In this document: positions 17,700-27,922 of the stretch, in pieces
Layout: every line of letters begins with the position of its first letter
Position numbering within the stretch: position 1 is the first letter of the stretch
Source of the DNA: Mesorhizobium qingshengii
Lineage (GTDB): Bacteria; Pseudomonadota; Alphaproteobacteria; Rhizobiales; Rhizobiaceae
Direction of reading: 5' to 3'
DNA: 64,000 nucleotides
NCBI RefSeq assembly: GCF_027563465.1
Contig: NZ_JAPFQA010000005.1
Span: 186,001 to 250,000 of the forward strand
The notes under the pieces: model-generated
Told to the model about the DNA's origin: nothing
The model's input: only the letters and a program-made list of their open reading frames with translations
The model's database searches: none
Program-made: the position numbers and the translations under genes

Positions 17700-18134
17700 T
17701 CATAGGCGTGCGGCCAGCGCCTGCAGCGCCAGCGTGTAGCCGAGCGGCCCAAAGCCACAGATCATGCCGACGGCAACCGGCGCGACCATGGAGACGTGGC
17801 GAAATGATTCCCGCGCATGGATGTTGGAAAGATGAACTTCGGCGACCGGCAGCGGCGCGACGGCGCGGATGGCGTCGTGGATCGCGATCGAGGTGTGGCT
17901 GTAGGCGCCCGGATTGATGACGATGCCGACCGCCTTGTCTCCGGCTTCCTGAATCCAGTCGACCAGGTCGCCCTCGTGGTTCGACTGACGGAAATCGATC
18001 TCGAAGCCAAGCGAAGCGCCAGCCTGTTTGCAGTCGTCGGCGATCGCGGCAAGCGTCTTGCCGCCATAGATGCTTGGCTCGCGCTTGCCGAGCGCGTTGA
18101 GATTGGGACCGTTCAGGACGAAAACCGTTTTCAA
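17700..18134 (-). CDS. aroQ: 3-dehydroquinate dehydratase, type II
   Basis: AroQ dehydrates 3-dehydroquinate to 3-dehydroshikimate in the shikimate pathway. The 144-residue protein is of standard type II length. It has [21 protein letters not shown] with the catalytic Arg/Tyr loop, [21 protein letters not shown] and [17 protein letters not shown]. It is the first gene of the group with accB, accC and aat, as in many Rhizobiales. Confidence 0.96.
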   Translation of the reverse strand: MKTVFVLNGPNLNALGKREPSIYGGKTLAAIADDCKQAGASLGFEIDFRQSNHEGDLVDWIQEAGDKAVGIVINPGAYSHTSIAIHDAIRAVAPLPVAEVHLSNIHARESFRHVSMVAPVAVGMICGFGPLGYTLALQALAARL

Positions 18135-18284
18135 AAAAGCCGACCTTCTTCGGCGCCGACATCAAGCCGGCGCGCTGGGCCCTCTATAATGGGCATAGAC
18201 GTCCGCGAAAAGAGCGCAAGTGCGTTCTTTCACTGTCCACAACAGGCGGAAATGTGCCCGTGAGAAATGTGCTCGCGAGCAAAA

Positions 18285-19085
18285 TCAGAGTGCGGCTTTC
18301 GCCGCCTCGATCTTTTCAGCCAGCACTTCCTGTCCGAGCGCCCCGAACACGACCTCGTTGCCGACCACATAGGACGGCGTGCCGGTGATCGCCAGCTTGT
18401 TGGCAAGATCATAGGTCTTGGAGAAAGCCTCGGGGATCGACGGGTCCTTCATTTTCTCGCGCAGCGTTGCCTCGTCAGCGCCGAGCGAAAGCGCGATCTT
18501 GATGGCCGCTGCCTCCGTGGCGCGTCCCTGACCGCCGAGCAGCGCGTTGTGGAATTCGCCGTACTTCTCCGGCATCATCAAGTGGAACGCCATCGAGACG
18601 ACGCTCGCTTTCTGCGAATCCGGTCCGAGGATGGGAAATTCCTTGAGCACGAAGCGCAGGTCCGGATCGGCCTTGGTCAGCGCCCGCATGTCGTCGATGG
18701 CGCGTTTGCAGAAGCCGCAATTGTAGTCGTAGAACTCGACGATGGTGACCTTGCCGTTCGGGTTGCCGACGACGCCGTCGAAAGCCGAGTTGAAAATCTG
18801 GTCCTTCGCGTTCTTGATCACGCCCAGATGGGCGATGCGCTGCTCTTCCTTCTGCTTGGCCTCAAGCGCGTCCTGAACCTCCAGAAGCACTTCAGGGTTC
18901 TTCAAAAGGTAGTCGCGGATGATGCCTTCGACCTCGGCGCGGTCGATCTTGGTGTCGCCCGCCATCTGGACAGGCTGCGCCGTGCCGGCCTTTGCGATCT
19001 GTGGGCTGCCGGCCACGAATCCGAAAGCCAGCACGGCAAGGGCGACCGCAATCCCCGTGGTGCCCAGCAGCAGTGCTTTTGTCAT
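18285..19085 (-). CDS. DsbA-family periplasmic thiol oxidoreductase
   Basis: This 266-residue protein has a signal sequence or anchor (LLLGTTGIAVALAVLAFGFV), a charged helical region and a thioredoxin-fold DsbA domain. The active site is FYDYNCGFCKRAIDD (CGFC) and the cis-Pro loop is AITGTPSYVVGNEVV. CGFC-type proteins of this layout resemble Com1/ScsC-like exported oxidases or isomerases; which direction it works in is not clear. It lies between aroQ and the M48 peptidase gene on the same strand. Confidence 0.9.
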   Translation of the reverse strand: MTKALLLGTTGIAVALAVLAFGFVAGSPQIAKAGTAQPVQMAGDTKIDRAEVEGIIRDYLLKNPEVLLEVQDALEAKQKEEQRIAHLGVIKNAKDQIFNSAFDGVVGNPNGKVTIVEFYDYNCGFCKRAIDDMRALTKADPDLRFVLKEFPILGPDSQKASVVSMAFHLMMPEKYGEFHNALLGGQGRATEAAAIKIALSLGADEATLREKMKDPSIPEAFSKTYDLANKLAITGTPSYVVGNEVVFGALGQEVLAEKIEAAKAAL

Positions 19086-19157
19086 CGTTCCTGTTTCCTT
19101 CTGCTTGTTGTTCCGGCCCAGTATGCCTGGCTATGTCGCAGCGCGTGGCCGGAAGGT

Positions 19158-20552
19158 TCACTTGATCTTGTTTGACGGTGTGTAGTTTATGATGTCCTGA
19201 GCGCGCAGCCAGCGCGGCTCGCCGCGCTTCATCTGCTGCTGCGCCCGCATAGCGAAAATCTTCGCTTCCTTGTAGTTGCCGGAATAGAAGTGACCTTCGG
19301 CGGTGGCAAGTTCGGCGCCCGGGATGTCACCCAGTTCGCCATAGGCCTGTGCCAGGTAACGGTATCCGGCGGAATTTTCCTTGTCGCGCCCCAGACCATT
19401 GTTGATCTGCACCACTGCCTTTTTCAGGGATTCTGGCGTGCCGATGGCCATCAGCGCCTGGCCCCAGGAAACCGGCAGCAGGCCTGACCGCGCGGGATCG
19501 AGGCTGACCGCCTTGGCATAGGCGTCGGCGGCATCCTTGGGCCTGTTCGCCTTCATCAGGATATCGCCACGCAATTCCTGGAAATAGGCGTTCTTCGGTT
19601 GGGTCTTGATCAGTGCATTGGTCTTGGCGAGCGCGGTGGCGATGTCGCCGAACAGGTAGGTCGCCTGGGCATCGCCATATTGCGCGGCAGGGCTGCCTGG
19701 CATCTTGCGTATCAGCCGCGACGCGGCCGCCTGGCCGTCCATGTAGACGGCGATCTTCACACGCATCATGTCGTGCCGCTGCTGCAGCGCCGGCGGATCG
19801 ATCTTGTCGACGTAAGGGCTCTGCTTCACCAGCACTTCGAGATTGGCGATACGATCCTGCGGCATCGGATGACTGATCCGGTAGGGATCGACCTGTGCGC
19901 CCGATAGCGACAGCGCCGTCTGGAAACGGTGGAACGTCTTCAGCATGCCCATGCCGGACTGGCCTGTGGCGTTGAGATAGGTGATCGCCGAGCGGTCGGC
20001 GGTCATTTCCTCGGTGCGCTGATAGGCGAGGATGCTGCGCTGTGCCATCTCGCCGCCGCCGGCCGCCACGCCCATGCCAGCGCCGGCAAGGCCGCGGCTG
20101 TTGGTGGCGGCGCCGGCAGCGATGGCGCCGGCGCCAAGCAATGTGGCGATGATTGCCATCGTCTTGGCGCGTTCGAGCTGGTCGCGCAGTTTCTGCTGGT
20201 GGCCGCCGGCGATATGGCCGGCTTCGTGCGCGATGACGCCGATGATCTCGTTGGGTGTTTCGGCCGTCATCAGCGCGCCGGTGTTGATGAACAACCGGCG
20301 TCCGGTGACGAAGGCATTGAAGCTCTGATCGTTGACCAGGACAATGTCGATCCCGTCATTCGCCAGTCCCGCCGCCTTGAAGATCGGCCGCGCATAGTCG
20401 CGCACCAGCGCCTCGATCTCGGCATCGCGTATCACGGGCACGTTCTGGGCGAAGGCGCTGACCGAACTCGTCACCGCAACGACAGCCCCGAGCGAAAGCG
20501 TCGCGAACACGCGCGCTGCCTGGGCAATCGTCGATCTGGGTCGGCTCAACAT
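19158..20552 (-). CDS. M48-family periplasmic metalloprotease with TPR region (BepA-like)
   Basis: This 464-residue protein has a signal peptide (ending SVSAFAQN). An M48 peptidase domain follows, with the zinc motif HEAGH in IIGVIAHEAGHIAGGHQQKL and the third ligand in EEMTADRSAITYL. The C-terminal half has TPR-like helices (about residues 290-450). This is the architecture of BepA (YfgC), which degrades or helps assemble outer-membrane proteins in the periplasm. The neighbouring DsbA-like gene fits an envelope-quality role, as inference. Confidence 0.92.
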   Translation of the reverse strand: MLSRPRSTIAQAARVFATLSLGAVVAVTSSVSAFAQNVPVIRDAEIEALVRDYARPIFKAAGLANDGIDIVLVNDQSFNAFVTGRRLFINTGALMTAETPNEIIGVIAHEAGHIAGGHQQKLRDQLERAKTMAIIATLLGAGAIAAGAATNSRGLAGAGMGVAAGGGEMAQRSILAYQRTEEMTADRSAITYLNATGQSGMGMLKTFHRFQTALSLSGAQVDPYRISHPMPQDRIANLEVLVKQSPYVDKIDPPALQQRHDMMRVKIAVYMDGQAAASRLIRKMPGSPAAQYGDAQATYLFGDIATALAKTNALIKTQPKNAYFQELRGDILMKANRPKDAADAYAKAVSLDPARSGLLPVSWGQALMAIGTPESLKKAVVQINNGLGRDKENSAGYRYLAQAYGELGDIPGAELATAEGHFYSGNYKEAKIFAMRAQQQMKRGEPRWLRAQDIINYTPSNKIK

Positions 20553-20697
20553 GACGTGTCCACTGGTAGACGAGCGGGCGAAGGATGAAAAGTCGGCACC
20601 GGAAACTTCCTCAACTTGTGATCCTCACATCAATCGGGCATTTGTGCGGCGCATGCGCCAGAAGTTGGCGCTCTCAGCCATCGGGAATATTGGTTAA

Positions 20698-21846
20698 ATG
20701 GTCGTTTCGCTCTCACGCCGTGGCAATGTCGAGCCGTTCCACGCGATGGACATCCTGGCCGAGGCAAACCGGCTGAAGGCCCAGGGCGTGCCGGTTGTCT
20801 CCATGGCCGTCGGACAGCCCTCCGATCCGGCACCTGCCCGTGTTCGCGCGGCGGCGAGCAAGGCCTTGCAGGACGGACGCATCGGCTACACCGACACGCT
20901 TGGCCTCGCCGCGCTGCGCAAGGCGGTCGCCGAACACTATGCCGATCACTATGGCCTCGATGTTCCACCCAGCCGGATCGCGGTGACCACCGGATCGTCG
21001 GCCGCTTTCAACCTCGCCTTTCTGGCAATGTTCGATCCTGGCGACCGCGTCGCCATCGCAGCGCCCGGCTATCCCGCCTATCGCAACATCATGGCGGCGC
21101 TCGGCATCGAGGTGGTCGAGATCGAGCTTGGCGAAGAGGCCTACCTGCATGCCGGCCATCTCGAGACCGCGCATCGCGAGAAACCGCTGAAAGGCGTGCT
21201 GTTTGCAAGCCCGGCCAATCCAACCGGTGCCGTCATTCCCGCCGCCGAACTGTCCGCGTTGGTGAAGACGGCGGAAGATCTCGGCATCGCGGTGATCTCC
21301 GACGAGATCTACCATCGGCTGGCCTACGCTGCCCCCGACACCACCGCTCTCGCCTATGGAAGCAGCGTGACGGTGATCAACTCCTTCTCGAAATACTATT
21401 GCATGACCGGCTGGCGCATCGGCTGGATGGTGCTGCCGGAAGAGTTGGTGCGGCCTGTCGAGCGCATCGCCCAGAGCCTCTACATCTCGCCGCCGGAGCT
21501 GTCGCAGATCGCCGCGATCGAGGCCTTCGCCGCAACCGAGGAGCTGGAGGCGGTCAAGGGCCGCTACGCATGGAATCGCGAACTCCTGATGAAACGTCTG
21601 CCTGAACTCGGCTTTCCGCTGGCAGCACCCATGGATGGCGCCTTCTATGCCTTTTGCGATGTCACCAGGCACACCAATGACAGCATGGTCTTCGCGCGAA
21701 AGATGCTGGCGGAAGCGCATGTGGCGGCAACGCCCGGTCGCGACTTCGACACCCGGGCGGGGCATCGCACCATGCGTTTCTCCTATGCCGGCAGCCACGA
21801 CGACATGGTCGAGGCGATGGCGCGCATCGAACGCTGGTTGAGGTAG
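20698..21846 (+). CDS. PLP-dependent class I/II aminotransferase
   Basis: This 382-residue fold-type I aminotransferase has [42 protein letters not shown] and the PLP lysine in [19 protein letters not shown], plus a late Arg in [11 protein letters not shown] for the substrate carboxylate. The amino-acid specificity cannot be read. The glutaminase gene starts 4 bases later, so the two are probably co-translated and may share nitrogen metabolism. It is divergent from the M48 gene. Confidence 0.92.
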   Translation: MVVSLSRRGNVEPFHAMDILAEANRLKAQGVPVVSMAVGQPSDPAPARVRAAASKALQDGRIGYTDTLGLAALRKAVAEHYADHYGLDVPPSRIAVTTGSSAAFNLAFLAMFDPGDRVAIAAPGYPAYRNIMAALGIEVVEIELGEEAYLHAGHLETAHREKPLKGVLFASPANPTGAVIPAAELSALVKTAEDLGIAVISDEIYHRLAYAAPDTTALAYGSSVTVINSFSKYYCMTGWRIGWMVLPEELVRPVERIAQSLYISPPELSQIAAIEAFAATEELEAVKGRYAWNRELLMKRLPELGFPLAAPMDGAFYAFCDVTRHTNDSMVFARKMLAEAHVAATPGRDFDTRAGHRTMRFSYAGSHDDMVEAMARIERWLR

Positions 21847-21850
21847 CGTC

Positions 21851-22780
21851 ATGCCGGAACTCGAGCAGGCGCTGGCCGAAGTCGCCGCCGAAATGGCCGA
21901 GCGCACCGATCGTGGCGATGTCGCCACCTACATTCCACAACTGGGCAAGGTCGATCCTAGGAAGTTCGGCATCGCGGCCGTCACCAATGACGGCCGCGTG
22001 CTGATGGCGGGCGATGCCGACGAGGCCTTTTCTATCCAGAGCATCTCGAAAGTGTTCACGCTGACTTTGGCGCTCGGCAATGTCGGCGACGCGTTATGGC
22101 AGCGGGTCGGACGCGAGCCGTCGGGCAATCCGTTCAACTCGATCGTGCAGCTCGAGCAGGAGAACGGCATTCCGCGCAATCCGTTCATCAATGCCGGCGC
22201 CATTGTCGTTTCCGACATCCTGCTTGCCGGCCACCAGCCGCGCGAGGCGATCGGCGAAATCCTCCGCTTCATCCAGTTTCTGGCCGATGACGAGACTGTT
22301 ATCATCGACCGCGAGGTCGCCGCTTCCGAAAGGGCTACCGGCTATCGCAATTTTGCGCTCGCCAACTATATGAAATCCTTCGGTAATCTCCATCACGAGC
22401 CGGAATTGGCGCTGGGCGTCTATTTCCATCACTGCGCCATTGCCATGAGCTGCCGGCAACTGGCGCTCGCCGGCCGTTTCCTCGCCAATAGCGGCAAGAA
22501 CCCGGCGACCGGGCATTCGGTGGTGTCGGCCGAGCGCGCGCGCCGCATTGGCGCGATGATGCTGACCTGCGGCCACTATGACGGCTCCGGCGATTTCGCC
22601 TTCCGCGTCGGCATTCCCGGCAAGAGCGGCGTCGGCGGCGGCATACTGGGCATCGTGCCGGGCGTCGCCTCGCTCGCCGTCTGGTCGCCTGGCCTCAACG
22701 CCAACGGCAATTCCAAGCTGGGTTCGATCGCGCTGGAAAAACTGGCCAGGATGATGAACTGGTCGATCTTCGCGCCATAG
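21851..22780 (+). CDS. glsA: glutaminase
   Basis: GlsA hydrolyses glutamine to glutamate and ammonia, with a serine beta-lactamase-like fold. The 309-residue protein carries the SxxK catalytic pair in [11 protein letters not shown] (Ser64, Lys67), then [26 protein letters not shown] (quoted family block) and [18 protein letters not shown] near the C-terminus. It is coupled to the aminotransferase gene upstream and followed by a strong bidirectional terminator. Confidence 0.96.
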   Translation: MPELEQALAEVAAEMAERTDRGDVATYIPQLGKVDPRKFGIAAVTNDGRVLMAGDADEAFSIQSISKVFTLTLALGNVGDALWQRVGREPSGNPFNSIVQLEQENGIPRNPFINAGAIVVSDILLAGHQPREAIGEILRFIQFLADDETVIIDREVAASERATGYRNFALANYMKSFGNLHHEPELALGVYFHHCAIAMSCRQLALAGRFLANSGKNPATGHSVVSAERARRIGAMMLTCGHYDGSGDFAFRVGIPGKSGVGGGILGIVPGVASLAVWSPGLNANGNSKLGSIALEKLARMMNWSIFAP

Positions 22781-22814
22781 CATATCGCCGCCTGTCAGAA
22801 CGCCAGATATGAAA

Positions 22815-22855
22815 AATCCCGCGCCGTTTTTCGAACGGCGCGGGATTCTCTTTTG
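22815..22855. terminator. bidirectional rho-independent terminator between glsA and rne
   Basis: A perfect 14-bp stem (22815-22828 with 22834-22847) with a 5-base loop is flanked by an A-run on the left and CTCTTTT on the right. It can end both the plus-strand glsA transcript and the minus-strand rne transcript. Confidence 0.9.
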
Positions 22856-22885
22856 TCAAAAAATCAAGTCAAGCGACTGAAAGGC

Positions 22886-25795
22886 TTAGAAAAAGCCCTT
22901 CCGCTGCCACCAGCCTGCGCGCTTCGGCTTGTCCTCGGTTTTGGCTTCCGGCTCGTCCACAACGATCGAAGACACCACCGGCACGACCGGCGCATCGACG
23001 ACCGCCGGCTTGCGCCGCGACGGCCGGGCCTTCGAGGGCTTTTCCTCGACGGCCGCGACCACTGTTTCGTCCGCAACCGCCACCGCAACCGGAGCCTCGA
23101 TAGGTGCTTCCTCCGCGGCTTCGATAGAAGTCGCCTCGGCGACGGCCGCGGCCGCTGCTTTCTTCGGCTTGGCTGCACGACGCGGCTTCTTGGGCTTCTC
23201 GGCGCTCGGCACCTCGTCGCTCACCGCAGCCACTGGCTCTTCGACGGGCGCGGCGATTGCCGGCTCGATCGATGCAGCCTCGCTTTCGGAAGCGTCACCT
23301 TCGGAAGGTTCGGTCGTTTCGCCGGCACTTGCCTCGGTCTCGCCTTCACCGTCTTCACGGCGGTTGCGCTTGCCGCCTCGCTTGCCGCGCCGGCGCTTCT
23401 TGCCCTGGCCCTCATCCGAAGCCTGGACCGTTTCGTCCGTTTCGGCGGTGCCGAGCGGAGCAGTGTCGCCGGTTTCGGTGTCGTCGCCTGTCGGGTTCGC
23501 CGATTCAGAGAAATCGCCCGCCGGAGCGGAGACAGAAGCACCGTCCGTAGCGGCGCCATGTTCGCGATCGCGATCCTTGCCGCCGCGCCGCCTGCGGCGT
23601 TTGCGACGCTTGCGGTCGCGGCCTTCGCCTTCTTCTCCGTTGGCAGGACGCGGCTGTTGTTGCTGCGGCTGCTGGCGGGGCTGCTCGGCCTGCGCCGGTG
23701 CCTCGTCGTCTTCCTCCACGACGACAATCTCGTCCTCGGGCTCGTCCGGCTCGACATAGGCCGGGAAGCTCCGCGCCTCGACAAAGCCTTCCGGCTTTTC
23801 AGCCAGCGCGCCGCGGAAGATCGCATAGTGCTGCGCACCGACCGAATCATCGGCCTCGATGGTGATGGTCAGGCCGAAGCGGCTTTCGAGTTCCACCAAT
23901 GTACCGCGCTTGTGGTTGAGCACGTAGAGCGCAGTGGCCGCCGGTGTCCGCACGGTGATGTGGCTGCGCGAATCCTTGAGCAGGAATTCCTCGATCGCCC
24001 GCACCACCATCAGCGCGACGGACGAATCGGAACGCACATGGCCGGTGCCGCCGCAATGCGGGCAGGGCTTCATGGTCGATTCCAGCACGCTGGCGCGGAT
24101 GCGCTGGCGCGACATCTCCATCAGGCCGAAATGCGAGATGCGGCCGACCTGGATGCGCGCGCGGTCGTTCTTGAGGTGGTCCTTCAACCGCTTCTCGACG
24201 GAGCGGTTGTTGCGGTTCTCCTCCATGTCGATGAAGTCGATGACGATCAGGCCGGCGAGATCGCGCAGTCTGAGCTGGCGGGCGACTTCCTCCGCCGCTT
24301 CCAGATTGGTGTGAAGCGCCGTGTCCTCGATCGAGTGCTCCTTGGTGGAGCGGCCCGAATTGACGTCGATGGCGACCAGCGCCTCGGTCTGGTTGATGAT
24401 GATGTAGCCGCCACTTTTCAGCGTCACTTGCGGCTGCAGCATGCGGTCGAGCTGTGCCTCGATGCCGCTGCGCACGAAGATCGGCGTCGTGTCGCGGAAT
24501 GGCTGGACGACCTTGGCATGGCTGGGCATCAGCATGCGCATGAAGTCCTTGGCCTCGCGGTAGCCTTCCTCGCCGGAGACGAGGATCTCGTCGATATCCT
24601 TGTTGTAGAGGTCGCGCACCGAACGCTTGATCAGGCTGCCTTCCTCATAGACCAGGGCAGGGGCAGTGGACTGAAGCGTGAGACTGCGCACGTTCTCCCA
24701 AAGCCGCATCAGGTATTCGTAGTCGCGCTTGATCTCGGCCTTGGTGCGGCTCTCGCCGGCGGTGCGCAGGATGACGCCCATGCCCTGCGGCACTTCGAGA
24801 TCGGCAACCACCTCCTTGAGGCGCTTGCGGTCGACCGCGCTGGTGATCTTGCGTGAAATGCCGCCGCCGCGCGCCGTGTTCGGCATCAGCACCGAATAGC
24901 GGCCGGCCAGCGACAGGTAGGTGGTCAGTGCGGCGCCCTTGTTGCCGCGTTCTTCCTTGACCACCTGCACCAGCAGGATCTGCCGGCGCTTGATCACTTC
25001 CTGGATCTTGTACTGGCGGCGCACCGGCTTGCGGCGGTTGCGCACTTCCTCCAGCGCGTCCTCGGCGCCGACCGATTCGATCTCATGATCATCCGGATGC
25101 GATGACTGCACCTCCTCCAGCATGCCGCGATCGTTGTCGCCGGACGTCGCTTCGCTTCCCGATTCGGCTTGCGGGACGGCTTCGGAAATCACATCGGCTT
25201 CGACCGAGGCCGCGATCGACGTGGGGCCGCCTTCATGGGTTTCGGTTTCGTCCTGATCGGCGGGACCCTCATCATGCTCGGACGTGTCGGCCGCTTGCTC
25301 GATAGTCTCGGAGGTGTGGGAGGAGGCGTCTTCGGCAACCGCGTCTGCATTGTTGTCTTCGCCTGCCTCGCCGGAATCGGCTGCGCCCGCATCGCGCTTG
25401 TGTTCACCGCGGTCGCGGCTCTTGCCGCCACGCCGGCGCCCGCGCCGTCCGCGATCGCGGCTCTGGCGATCGTCGCCTTCGCCGTCCTCGTCCTCCTCGT
25501 CCTCAGCCTCCTGCGCTTCCGCGCGCAGCAGCGCCTGACGGTCGGCGACCGGAATCTGGTAGTAGTCGGGGTGTATTTCACTGAAGGCGAGGAAACCGTG
25601 ACGGTTGCCGCCATATTCGACAAAAGCTGCCTGAAGGGAGGGTTCGACGCGCGTTACGCGTGCGAGGTAGATATTTCCTTTGAGCTGCTTCTTGTCCTGG
25701 GATTCAAAGTCGAATTCTTCGATACGGTTACCGCGTACGACGACAACTCGTGTTTCCTCCGGGTGGGAGGCGTCTATCAGCATCTTGTTGGGCAT
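22886..25795 (-). CDS. rne: ribonuclease E
   Basis: RNase E is the main endonuclease of bacterial mRNA decay and rRNA/tRNA processing, and the degradosome scaffold. The 969-residue protein starts MPNKMLIDASHPEETRVVVV. Its S1 domain is interrupted by a long acidic insert (about residues 90-250) typical of alphaproteobacteria. The catalytic DNase-I-like region includes AIDVNSGRST. The zinc link CPHCGGTG lies near residue 578. After about residue 690 it becomes a low-complexity Lys/Arg/Glu/Ala tail ending GWWQRKGFF, the presumed RNA- and partner-binding scaffold. A 650-base region separates it from divergent amiC. Confidence 0.97.
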   Translation of the reverse strand: MPNKMLIDASHPEETRVVVVRGNRIEEFDFESQDKKQLKGNIYLARVTRVEPSLQAAFVEYGGNRHGFLAFSEIHPDYYQIPVADRQALLRAEAQEAEDEEDEDGEGDDRQSRDRGRRGRRRGGKSRDRGEHKRDAGAADSGEAGEDNNADAVAEDASSHTSETIEQAADTSEHDEGPADQDETETHEGGPTSIAASVEADVISEAVPQAESGSEATSGDNDRGMLEEVQSSHPDDHEIESVGAEDALEEVRNRRKPVRRQYKIQEVIKRRQILLVQVVKEERGNKGAALTTYLSLAGRYSVLMPNTARGGGISRKITSAVDRKRLKEVVADLEVPQGMGVILRTAGESRTKAEIKRDYEYLMRLWENVRSLTLQSTAPALVYEEGSLIKRSVRDLYNKDIDEILVSGEEGYREAKDFMRMLMPSHAKVVQPFRDTTPIFVRSGIEAQLDRMLQPQVTLKSGGYIIINQTEALVAIDVNSGRSTKEHSIEDTALHTNLEAAEEVARQLRLRDLAGLIVIDFIDMEENRNNRSVEKRLKDHLKNDRARIQVGRISHFGLMEMSRQRIRASVLESTMKPCPHCGGTGHVRSDSSVALMVVRAIEEFLLKDSRSHITVRTPAATALYVLNHKRGTLVELESRFGLTITIEADDSVGAQHYAIFRGALAEKPEGFVEARSFPAYVEPDEPEDEIVVVEEDDEAPAQAEQPRQQPQQQQPRPANGEEGEGRDRKRRKRRRRRGGKDRDREHGAATDGASVSAPAGDFSESANPTGDDTETGDTAPLGTAETDETVQASDEGQGKKRRRGKRGGKRNRREDGEGETEASAGETTEPSEGDASESEAASIEPAIAAPVEEPVAAVSDEVPSAEKPKKPRRAAKPKKAAAAAVAEATSIEAAEEAPIEAPVAVAVADETVVAAVEEKPSKARPSRRKPAVVDAPVVPVVSSIVVDEPEAKTEDKPKRAGWWQRKGFF

Positions 25796-26446
25796 TATTT
25801 CGTTTCCCCCCGGCAGCCATCAGCCGCAGCTTGCGAGGCAAAGCCTGCTGCTGCGTGTCTGGAGTGTGGGTGCCGGATGTCTGAATGTCCGCCGGCCGCC
25901 GCTTGAGCGCCATGGCGGTGCCGCCCGCAGCCATAATGGCGCGGTTTGATGCGGACCTTTCCATGATTGCGCTTGAAGCCATCGTCACCAGCAGAACCTT
26001 TTGAACCAAAGCCCGGCAAACCGGACCAGCTTGTTTGCTCATACAGAGCCGGCGCGGGAACAAACCCGGCCGTTTTCCTCACGCAGGCGATTCCCCCGCC
26101 ACGGGCGCACACCTGCGAAATTCGTCGCGATCACCTGAAGCCTTTTCGCGTGAAGCGAAAGGAGCCGCCCTTCGTCTGACCCTGTAGCAGGAAGCTGCGG
26201 AGGAGGGCGGTTCCAGGATTGCAGTGATCCACCATCGCTTTTATGATTTGGCGGGGTGGAAGGCAACCCCGATTTCCGATGCCGGCAAAAAGCGGTTCCG
26301 CAACGTAAGAACAGGTACATATCCTTGCACGAAAAGGCTTGGTTAACCTTCTCTGGATACCAATCGTTAATCGAGTTCGCGGCCTAACCGGCACTTCGAC
26401 GAAATGATCGGGCGCCTGCGCCAAACCGGGGAGCGACTGGAAAGAG
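25796..26446. other. 651-base intergenic region between divergent rne and amiC
   Basis: I see no convincing protein gene here: the frames of 70-110 codons are Arg/Pro-rich shadows without ribosome binding sites. It presumably holds both promoters and a long rne leader. A hairpin near 26136-26161 (CCTTTTCGC / GCGAAAGG) and several GC-rich inverted repeats are visible. An AT-richer stretch at about 26310-26380 is the likeliest promoter zone. RNase E in enterobacteria regulates its own message through the leader; whether this one does is unknown. Confidence 0.6.
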
Positions 26447-27709
26447 ATGGGACTGGCGGACTTCACAGACAAGGGATGTCGTGTTGGCGGCCAGATTCTC
26501 GGCGTCTTTTGTCTTCTGCTGCTCGTGGCGATCGCTTCCGCTTTTTCCGCCATTGCCAATGCCGCCGACGCACCGCTCGTGGCAACCGGCTACAAGATGG
26601 CGGGCGATGCAACCAAGATGCGCATCGTCATGGATTTCGATCGCGAGCCTGATGTCAAATGGTTCCTGCTGCGCGGTCCCAACCGCCTTGTCATCGATCT
26701 TGCGAATACGCGATTTGCAATCGGCGCCAAGGACCTGAAGGCGCGCGGCCTGGTCAGGGGCGTGCGCCTGGGCGCGCTCGGCGAGGGCGTTTCGCGGCTG
26801 ATTCTCACCGGCAAGGGACCGTTCGCCGTCGACAAGCTCGATGTGCTCAAGAACGAGGATGGGACTGGCTACCGCATCGCCATCGACATGTCGGCGGCCT
26901 CCGAACGGGAGTTTGATGCTGCCCTTGCCAATCAGGCGCTGACCACGGGCTCGACGGTTTCGAGCGACAAGGGGGGGCGGGTCGGCACCGGGCCGGTCTC
27001 CAATCCGGGTCACCGCTTCACCGTCGTCATCGATCCCGGCCATGGCGGCATCGACGGCGGCGCCGAGGGCCTGAACGGCACTATCGAGAAGAATGTCACG
27101 CTCGCCTTCGCCACGGAGTTGCGGGACAAGCTCGCGGCCGTCGACAAATACGATGTCTTCATGACGCGCGATACCGACGAGTACCTGCGCCTGGACGACC
27201 GCGTGCGCATCGCCAGGCAGCACGAGGCCGATCTGCTCATTTCCATCCATGCCGACACCATCAGCGTCAAGGGCATCCGCGGCGCCACCGTCTACACCAT
27301 CTCCGACAAGGCTTCGGATCCCGAGGCTCAGGCGCTCGCCGACCGCGAAAACCTCTCCGACCAGTTCGCCGGCATGGAAATCAAGAACGACAACAAGGAA
27401 GTGACCGACATCCTGATCGACCTGATCCGGCGCGAAACGCACAATTTCTCGATGAGTTTCGCCCACACGCTGGTCGGACAGCTTTCGACCAGTGTCGGCC
27501 TCATCAACAATCCGCAGCGTTCCGCGGGATTCAAGGTGCTGAAAGCGCCGGACGTGCCATCCGTTCTGGTCGAACTCGGTTATCTCTCCAACGCCAAGGA
27601 CGAGGCGCAGTTGCTCGACGCCGATTGGCGCGGCAAGGCGGCTCAAAGCATCACCAACGCCGTTGCATTGTTCGCCTCCGCCCGCACCGCAGCGGGTGCC
27701 GGAGGCTGA
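26447..27709 (+). CDS. amiC: N-acetylmuramoyl-L-alanine amidase with AMIN domain
   Basis: This periplasmic amidase cuts the amide bond between MurNAc and the stem peptide to separate daughter cells. The 420-residue protein has an export signal (VFCLLLLVAIASAFSAIANA), an AMIN domain (about residues 45-150) for localisation, and an Amidase_3 zinc domain. Zinc ligands are visible in VVIDPGHGGIDGGAEG, ending in EKNVTL, and in ISIHADTISVKGIRG; the catalytic Glu is in VLVELGYLSNAKDE. GGAAAGAG precedes the ATG. mrcA lies downstream on the same strand. Symbol by homology; AmiA/B/C are not resolvable. Confidence 0.93.
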   Translation: MGLADFTDKGCRVGGQILGVFCLLLLVAIASAFSAIANAADAPLVATGYKMAGDATKMRIVMDFDREPDVKWFLLRGPNRLVIDLANTRFAIGAKDLKARGLVRGVRLGALGEGVSRLILTGKGPFAVDKLDVLKNEDGTGYRIAIDMSAASEREFDAALANQALTTGSTVSSDKGGRVGTGPVSNPGHRFTVVIDPGHGGIDGGAEGLNGTIEKNVTLAFATELRDKLAAVDKYDVFMTRDTDEYLRLDDRVRIARQHEADLLISIHADTISVKGIRGATVYTISDKASDPEAQALADRENLSDQFAGMEIKNDNKEVTDILIDLIRRETHNFSMSFAHTLVGQLSTSVGLINNPQRSAGFKVLKAPDVPSVLVELGYLSNAKDEAQLLDADWRGKAAQSITNAVALFASARTAAGAGG

Positions 27710-27922
27710 CATGCCCGGCGGCGCCTGCAACCAGAGGCGGCGTTGCGCGACGACAACACCTGGTGCCTTTATTTCCGCCTTGCGGTCACGAAATCGGGCA
27801 TTGCCGTATTTTGTCCACATGGTGGCGACATGGGTTTTCGATTGCGGTTTGGGACCGGTTCGAAAGCTTGCGCGAAAGGCGGCTTCGTTTAGGGAATTCC
27901 CGAACCAAGGACTGGAGCGGGT

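Noticed and set aside
22853..24856. 667-codon plus-strand frame over rne
   Set aside because: It is antisense to RNase E, with low-complexity Leu/Arg-rich sequence and no family features.
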